A DNA stretch of 64,000 nt from Pisolithus tinctorius (Eukaryota; Basidiomycota; Agaricomycetes; Boletales; Pisolithaceae): NCBI GenBank assembly GCA_024663395.1, contig JANFAH010000038.1, forward strand, positions 496,001-560,000. Direction: 5' to 3'. Both the position numbers and the translations under genes were made by a program. How positions within the stretch are numbered: the stretch's first letter is position 1; the number at the start of each line of letters is the position of its first letter. Positions 56,311 through 64,000 of the stretch are shown one piece after another. The notes beneath the pieces were generated by a model. It was not told the origin of the DNA. It was given only the letters and a program-made list of their open reading frames with translations, and ran no database searches.

Positions 56311-59300
56311 CGATTGTGATTGGCCGGGTAGTGGATGTGCATCGCGGGGCGGAGGACGTGTGGGTGGTCGATAGATGGCGGAGGAGTTTGTGAGGGACTG
56401 AGGGAGACCCGGGAGTTTAACGGGGATGAGCGCACGCAAAGTCTGTAAGGCCTTTCACTCTTGCAACCTTTGGCAAACAACGGAGCTAGTGGGTTTTTCG
56501 ACCCTAGCCCCCGCTTGCCCCGAATTGCGGAACCTCGCAAACTCGGAACAGGATGGCAGTGCACAAATACGTTATATTTTACAACGATAAAGAGCGAGGT
56601 ACATGTTGTTTGTGATTGGGCAAGTACGGGAGGTTGAGCCACTGGAGTAAGTTGGAGGGTGTGGTGGAGATCGAGAGGGAGCTTCGCACGACCTGCATGT
56701 GCTTCTGATACCGTGGTGGTTGATGGGACGGCGGACCCTCCATGATACTCAAACTTCGTGTCTCTGGATCACCACCCGTGTTACAGGGAGTGGTGAGAAA
56801 CTGATTATACTGATCGATACGATGCTGCCATCAGCCGCTGTGTATCACAACACCATCCGATCGGGCAAACGGACTCGAAGGTGGCTCAGCTCGGTGCACA
56901 CAACGCCGCGTTTGTCTGTTCCTTCACATCGGAACAACTGAATTGCAGTAGAATGCACAGCATGGCCAACCACGAGTTCAAACGTTCACCCACGTCGGGG
57001 ATGTCGACCCGTTGAGTTTTACTAACGTGCTTACTATACACCATCCGTGCACAGCAAGTACTGTACAGTTCACACGTTCATTTATCAGGTCCTATTAGGC
57101 TAACAACTTGTTCACTCACGCCCAATGTATTTGTAGGTGCCTGCCTGCCTGTGTCTGCCTGTTCGGATGCAATCTATCACTAATCCCCCCTGGATAAATT
57201 TATGGCTTTGCATCTATGCACCTTGCATAGCTATTTCCACGCTGCACTGCCCACGCGAGTACGTGAGCTCCCGTCATACCTGGTACTGTTCATGCTGCCT
57301 TACGATCTCAACTACGACGCATATAGGCGTCAACAGGATGAGATCGAGGGTACGGATGTCCCGTGTGTGCATGAATGACAGCCAACCAGTGGAGACCGCC
57401 ACCTCCACCGAGGCGTGTCGTCGTTAGTGAGGTATCAACTCTATTTACAGTATGGGCAAGCACTGTTACAATCTTGACTTGATCAACTCCACAGATAGCG
57501 TTAGCAATCATAGCTCAACAGCTGTCTGTGCGGGCGTGTTGGGTCGGGCTATGTTCGTAGTACAGCGCCAGCGTCCGTACCTTCCGGGACGGGAACCTAT
57601 CGTTCGGATACACAGCGGAAGTATATCTGCGGACTGCGTATGAACTACGAAACGCGGTGCGGTAATGATCGGACATGTGTTATTAGACGCGCACGTGGGA
57701 GCTGGGTACCGGTAGAAGATGTGATGCAAAGAAGATTGATGAGATTGGAGACAAAAAATAATGCACGTTATGCTGTTCTGCCTGCAGTTCAGGTACTTGG
57801 AGGGCGGATGGCGAGAGGCTTGGTGGCGTGTGGCAGAATTCCTGTGTGGACGTACCACCGGGTTGTCAACGTGTCAACATTGATCGGATTCGAATTCCCA
57901 GGTCCCTATCACCGGGTGCGTCTCAATATTCTTCCCCTTAGAGGTCGGTAAGCGAATAGTTGAAGTGGTGATGCATTCAGTTGCTCGGAGCTGAACTCGA
58001 GTTGATGACACGCTGTTATGTTATGTAGAGAAGAGAAGAGAAGACACTAGATTTAGGCAAAGCTGATAAGATGATGCATATCCGAGTCGAAGGTGTGTGG
58101 CCAGTGACCTGCGTGGCCAAGATTATTGAGACTCTCAGTGTAGGGATACGTCACCTCGATGACGGGAGTGGTCGATAATCGACATAATACTCACTCAACT
58201 TAGCCCCGCCTATCGCCCAGTCGTCATTTTTGTCATTTGACTGGCTCGTCAAGTCCCCTGTGTTCGGAACTGAAACTCCCATACGCTGTACAACAGCATC
58301 TTCCATGCAAGACTTATCTAGTAAGAATCGATAAATGCCGAGCTTACGAACTCGCCTCTTGCTTCTGTGAAAGTGGCACATAAATATGCGTTGTAATTTT
58401 GGCCAACATGTAGGTGGTTCGACCGTGATTGCAAGTTTAGCACTACGATAGTAGTACGAGCGCGCCGAGAGAGGGGACGAGGATAATAGACTGCGAGGGA
58501 CAAGGGGAAGCTTCTTCAATCTCGCCCATGAATTGGACCCCTCGGTTCCTTATCGGTACTAGTGCATGGGACGATGCAAAAATGGATGGGCGACATTCAG
58601 GACAGTCGGACAATCGAGCACTCCTATCCACGATCCGAACTTCTCAACTTCTTCCGTGCATGCGAGCACATGCGAGGGTCGTGGGGAATGTAGAGAAGAA
58701 CCTCGTGCCCGGGACGGGCATGGCAGCGACGTCAGCATCGACGTCACACCGAGGCATTGATCGTTGGTTCCTTCGCTAGAGTGCGAAAACGTGATTGGTA
58801 GATTGACAGCAGTTCGTGGAGGATGGGTGGATCTACTATTGATAACGACTGCGGTTCGAAATGGGCCTATCAGATAACACTCTATTACTCTTCTTCAATC
58901 CTTCTTCTGACGGGTATGTGCGAAAGTGCCACAGTTATGACACGCAGTAAAGCCAAGAGCATTAGACAACGTGATACGGATCGTGTTTTATCCGTTCGCT
59001 GTCGACTGTAGGAGCTTGGGAGAAACCGTCCTTTATCAGGTTTGACATCAATATCTGACTTGTCCTTCGGAGCCTCCGTTTATCGGCCATGCGCTATCAT
59101 GTTCATTTCACTTCGGGGTTGGGCGGGTGATGAAGTAGAGGAATGTATTAAAGCGGGATTTGATACTGGGCAGCCTTGAGAACCGGATGCGGAGTATTAA
59201 GGCTCCCGAAGCTTCTCTCGCCTTCCTGTGGCAGACTCGTCCTGGGTGGTCCTTCTGTCATGTTCTAGCTGATCCCACATTGCAACGTGCTTCATGCGGT

Positions 59301-62300
59301 CCGGAATATACATGATAGAGCTTGGACGCAGATTCTAGGCTTCGAGGGGTGCCTCTTTCCTCGGGTCATAGCCAGCCAGCCACTTTTTCGGCTAGACGAA
59401 CTCCAGCGTGTTACCCAAAGTTTGGCCTGAAACGACTTATGTCCGAACATAATATAGTCCACGCGCCTTGTCATGCTGTGTTCACATGTACCCGCCCGGC
59501 GACTTGTCTGGGCAGGGGGAAAAGGGGAATCAATGATTCTATTGACCACAAGCGTCTACGCCTGAGTTAACTTTCGTCCGTGGGCACACGTGAAACCATG
59601 CTGGTCGTTTGATTATGAATGTTAAATTGGACTTGGCATAATTAGGCGTATAGTTGCCCTGCGTACCTGTGTAAAATATCATCATTAACCTCATTGGGCG
59701 CAATTGCTTACTGGAGCAGGATAGGGTTTGGCAGGGCAACTGAGGATGCCCAGGCTGCGCAATAGAGCGTAATAGATAATAACCTGATCAAACTCGCCAC
59801 ACAATGTTGCAGCATTATTCCGTATGGTTACGGATGTTTACCATTTTGCCTCCCTGCCCGGGCGATCGTGCCAGTATCGCTGGTGCCATTGCGGTGGCGA
59901 TTTGCGATGCGATCTCAGATATATTGTCACGATAGTGGGTCGCAGTCAGGGTTATGTGCAGGGAAGCTGCGTAAAGTGGTCCCTGTCCAGAATCTCGTTC
60001 TTCCTTGTTTGCTTCTTCGGACCTCGCGTATCACGCGGTGGCCATCGTCATCGACCTCATGATGATTAAGATACCGGAGCTCGAGCGTATAGCCGTTTGC
60101 CACGATTATGCATCAGGCATTCATGTACAGATATGGGAATGAAGGAATGTGTGATACATTGATGTGTTGCCTGGCGAGCACACGTGTAAGAAGAGATTTG
60201 CTTCAGCGCTTGAGTCAACTTTGTTGCGGTTACGTCTTGTCGCGCCGAACGTGGGGGACGGCCTTGCCCGATACCGATACATAGATGGTGCATGCTGAAC
60301 ACAGGAATGGGTCGGTCTGGCCATCTCGTCATGTTTCCCTATGTAATGTCTCCAAACGGTGGTTAGCAGCGGGAGGCTTGAGAGAGTCGGTACCAAATTA
60401 CGGATGGCGGTGTGGCCCCTTAATTTTCCCTTTCACTTAAGCCTTGGGCGTGGTATCGGAACCGCTTTTGGTGCATCGAGGTCGGGTTATTGGTTGAAAC
60501 GAAGAGCTGAGCGCTAGTGCGTGGGATGGCATGACTCAGGACACAGGACGTGTGGCGAGTAGGTTGCGAGTAGGCGTTTCAAAAAGAAACATGTCTGTTG
60601 TTGTCGTCTGGTATTTAGTGATAACATGGTGCAAGACAGAACTTTCACAAATTGAGTTCGCTTAGCAACTGAGTGTACTATCTGTGACGAAGTTCAGCGC
60701 TGGTTGATGGCACGATGACTGCTGTGCTCAGAGGCGAACGTGATTGCCAAGTCTCCATCCCCCTTGACGGTGCTGCCTGAGTGCCAATTCAAACATCGTC
60801 TCATGCTCGCTGTCTTCAATACTCTCACCGAATCGGCTTTCTCGCTATCTCCAGTCTAACGGTGCCGGTCGTGTTCTGGAATGGATATTGGCTAATGACG
60901 CAGGAGTAGCTGTTTGGCCACGCCGACTCCACCATTTGACTGAGCGCCACGTTTCTCACCCTTGTCGCTTTGCTCAGCAGTTTGATCTCTCGGTATGTTT
61001 GAGTATCGTGATCTCCAAATGCGCAGACGTCGCTTGACTTGTTCGAAGTACTTGATAGGAGAAATTTCTTTCAGAAACAACTTACAGGCTGTCAGGCCTG
61101 CGCGCGCTTCGCTCAAACGAAAGTTACAGAGACGGTTTCTGGAGGAGTCTTCTCACATCGTACGGGCTTCTTGCAGAGTACTGCTGCGATATAGCTGTGC
61201 CGCATCCCTGGAAGTCTGAATTTATAACGCTTTGGACCAAACGCGGTGGCCGTTTGGCTGAGCGTTTTGTCAATGGATTACAGTATTTGCTTCCATGCTG
61301 CATTGGAATGCCTTAATGACCCGCCGTTCCGAAACTCCTTTATGCAAGATTCTGTACGCATGAGAGTTTTTCCACCTGAGTAGTAATAACCCCCCATATT
61401 CTTCGACGGTTTTTCACTAGCCACTACCCTGGTCATAACTATCAATGGTCTTTTTCTCTTTACTGCCGACCGATCGTTATCCAACCGTCCACGTCCATTA
61501 ACTCCGCATCTTGCATTGATGGGCCCGTTGGGTGAACGATACTCCGCCGGTTGGTCGTCGTATTCAGCCTTGTTTGTTTTTCCGTATTCTTTGATTCCGT
61601 TTCAGGTAAACGGGTAGCGGGTGCCGGTATGAGTGGAAGCCTGACGCAAGATTTCACCCTGCTGAACGACGATACTTCGTTATAACATTGTCATGGCGTC
61701 GTCATTGTAGTGCAAGTTCGCGGGTCTATTGCATATTACCCGGCCATTACCGACGGTCTGCCTACGTCCTAATGACAGCTGACAAGCAGCGCGACTGCTG
61801 GGTTTAACACTGTCCCCGACCAAACACCATGAAAATGAAATATTGGGATCTAGAAGGCACGTATGTATCCACCTTTCGGTATTCATCGTTATCCCGGTGT
61901 ATTTTTCGCATCTTGCTACTCCTTGCAGCGGGAATAACAAACATCCCCACTATCTGGTCGAGGGAACTCACCCTTTCAAAGTCATGATACCCCAACTTTG
62001 ACGTTTCCCATTCCGCTTCAGAACGCGCACCCTAACCGCCGCTGATGCCACGCCCAGAGGCTCGCACGGTTATCTACTGACTGACATTCATATACTCTCG
62101 AATCCAGTGCCCACAGTCACCCATATGCACATATCCTCTGATGTTGTTCCCATGATTTCGGTATTGCTAGAGATAGCGCCATGTATTGACTGCTAGTTAC
62201 GTCTTGCATCCTCCCGCCGAGAACGGCAAAATCACCTTCTTTTGGGTGCGTAGGCATTGCCCAGTGAGACCTTTTCGTTGTATGACAATCACTCGGTATA

Positions 62301-64000
62301 GCTGACCAAATACAGGCACCTTCGACGTCGCTGTCAAGGCGTGACGACGTGGTATAAATGGGGCATGACGCGGGCTATTCTTGCGCCGTCAACCTACGTG
62401 CCAATATCTTATCCGTGTCCCATTCCCGTCATTGGAACATAATCAGAAATCAGTAGTGTGCGTAATATGGTGCTGATACGCTATTCTGGGCCCACGCCTA
62501 GCCCCGCATTCCCACCGTGCCATCAACGCAAGCTTCCAGAAGTCGAGGTGAGTGCAATTCAATCATCTGCCAAGAGGTGGCTAGTTGACAGGCCTTGCTC
62601 ATCCACCTGATCATCATGCTGGCAACGACCTATTGAGATGTCCGCGACGCGTGATACATTCAATTCCGAAAACTCCCTATTCATTCATTTTCCCAGGTTC
62701 CGTGGCTATCACCTAGTAAGCCATTTACCAGTTTAGCATAAACCGCGCACATCCAGATCCGGCGTCACACAAAGCTTCTCGTGCTTGACAGGGCTGCGAA
62801 CCACTGAGGAGTTTGCCATCGCTTCTTCTGTTTGGTAGGATGCCACGTGTGTACCCCAGACACTGGACCTGTGCTTCTGAGTGGATTCTTGTACCCGCAT
62901 AGGTTCCTTCTTCTTCCCCGCTTGATGTTTATTTTCTGCGTCACTTGAACATGCACACATGAGGTCCACATCACACCGTTCTTTGCCATCGTCACGTTCT
63001 GTCCGGAAGTTTCCCCACCTTCCTTTCTCGACAACTCTTCTCTCGAGTATATCTCGTACCTTGCCCTGAGTCGTCTCGCTTTCCCCTTCTTGTCTCCTCT
63101 CTCTTTGGCATGCGTATTTGTCCGCCTTTAAATTAAATCCGGCCTCGCCTATCCCGTTTTTGGCCGGCTACACATTCAACAACTTGCGGTGGGTCAGTAT
63201 TCCGAGCTGCGTGGTGCATGCTCAAAGGATTCGTACAAATTCTCAACAGGAAATTCATTCCCTTGAAACGCAACTCGAAAACCACGTTTGGAGGTGTCCA
63301 ACCCAAACCCATCGGAGTGTGCAACACGTGACCATGCCCCCGCATCGACTCGTGACTGATTCCGTCAACTCCCTCGCATTTTGGTCTCCTTGATCATGGG
63401 TCATGAGCACTTCGAGTACAGTCCCCGACCCGATACGCGAATCCGCGTATGGCAGACACGAGGTACGCGCATACTGCGGGTGTACGAATAAGCCCACCTT
63501 TCTCATCTGCCTGAACCTCCCACGGAAACAGAGTTTAGATTTGGCAAATAACACAGGGCATTGCCCAACCCAACGTCCATTATGACAACTATGCTGTGAT
63601 AATGCCACACGTGATGCGGATATTGCCTTCTGTGCTTCGCCTCACACCCATCAACTTCCTCATACACGGGTCGGAAACGGGTCAGAGGTAAAAGCCGAGT
63701 CGACTATGTACATTTAGTAATCGCAGACCTGTGACTAAGAAATTTGAAGTTAAAGACAGCTCGGGAAACCTAGGGACCAATGAACGAGACGACGGTTCCG
63801 CCGAAAAGTCAAATCACTAAAGCCTCATCATCCCCGGATCCTGTATCACCCCGTCTTTCAAACTCTTTCCCCTCCCGGATCGCGGGGTATACGTGTGTAT
63901 GTATACACCGCATGACGATAATCTTCCTTGATCAAGTTTGACGTGTGCGATTGCAGGTGATATGAATGGTGGCACCGCGGATAGTGAATGGAATTTGGGC

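Larger units (their letters stand above)
53954..64000. other. Gene-poor region, no supported gene
   Basis: About 10 kb in which I recognise no protein family, no tRNA or rRNA, and no LTR or terminal inverted repeat. Base composition and CpG content are ordinary, unlike the left repeat block. Scattered frames of 60-180 codons (for example 56094-56642 on minus, 57640-57951 on plus) show neither motifs nor splice patterns. Lineage-specific genes with many introns could be missed by eye. Confidence 0.4.

Noticed and set aside
56094..56642. 182-codon open frame on minus
   Set aside because: It has no motif, signal peptide or splice context, and it overlaps the weak repeat at 56213-56310. I cannot support it as a gene.
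1..64000. CRISPR arrays, bacterial operons or ribosome binding sites
   Set aside because: The window is eukaryotic with spliced genes, and no regularly spaced identical repeats were seen.

Overview
The window looks like nuclear DNA of a basidiomycete, most likely an Agaricomycete. Evidence: many short introns of about 50-60 bp with GTNNGT donors, very intron-rich housekeeping genes, and gene families typical of that group (NCS1 purine-cytosine permease, a DUF6534-type membrane protein, a DUF3684-type giant protein with a GHKL ATPase domain). The species cannot be named from the sequence.

Left part (about 1-25 kb): a nest of retrotransposons, all coded on the minus strand. A CpG-depleted segment (about 1.25-2.2 kb plus 22.0-24.6 kb) hosts a Ty1/copia element (2219-22002, 5-bp duplication ACACC). 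The copia carries a chromodomain Ty3/gypsy element (6241-20552, duplication TGGAA) and, separately, a solo LTR of the same gypsy family in the opposite orientation (3945-4341, duplication CATAC). The gypsy is interrupted by a LINE (7283-13907, 13-bp duplication) and by a 1.8-kb insert of unknown class (about 15026-16869). All are inactive, mostly through CGA-to-TGA stops. CpG content follows the nesting order, so methylation decay acts as a relative clock. The copia has a primer site matching the anticodon region of initiator tRNA (half-tRNA priming, as in Drosophila copia). The gypsy has an 11-nt match between its predicted transcript start and its primer site (self-priming, as in Tf1).

Central and right part (25.4-53.4 kb): gene-rich. 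In order: purine-cytosine permease (+); a 2.9-kb pseudogene island (phosphotransferase fragment on -, tyrosine-recombinase-like fragment on +) flanked by a roughly 370-390-bp direct duplication of the permease-end/beta-COP-start junction; beta-COP (+); a DUF6534-type membrane protein gene, possibly slightly damaged (+); an aldo-keto reductase of the Kv-beta type (+); a giant protein with an N-terminal GHKL ATPase and C-terminal HExxH motif (+); delta-COP (+); and a peroxisomal-type enoyl-CoA hydratase/isomerase (-). Two subunits of the COPI coat, beta and delta, lie about 14 kb apart on the same strand.

The last 10 kb (54-64 kb) is gene-poor. I could support only a 50-residue His/Cys-rich ORF with a TATA box (53.8 kb) and a weak 100-bp direct repeat. 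Exon borders were read by eye. For the permease, beta-COP, aldo-keto reductase, delta-COP and hydratase the summed exon lengths are exact multiples of three; the giant gene and the DUF6534 gene have unresolved joints.
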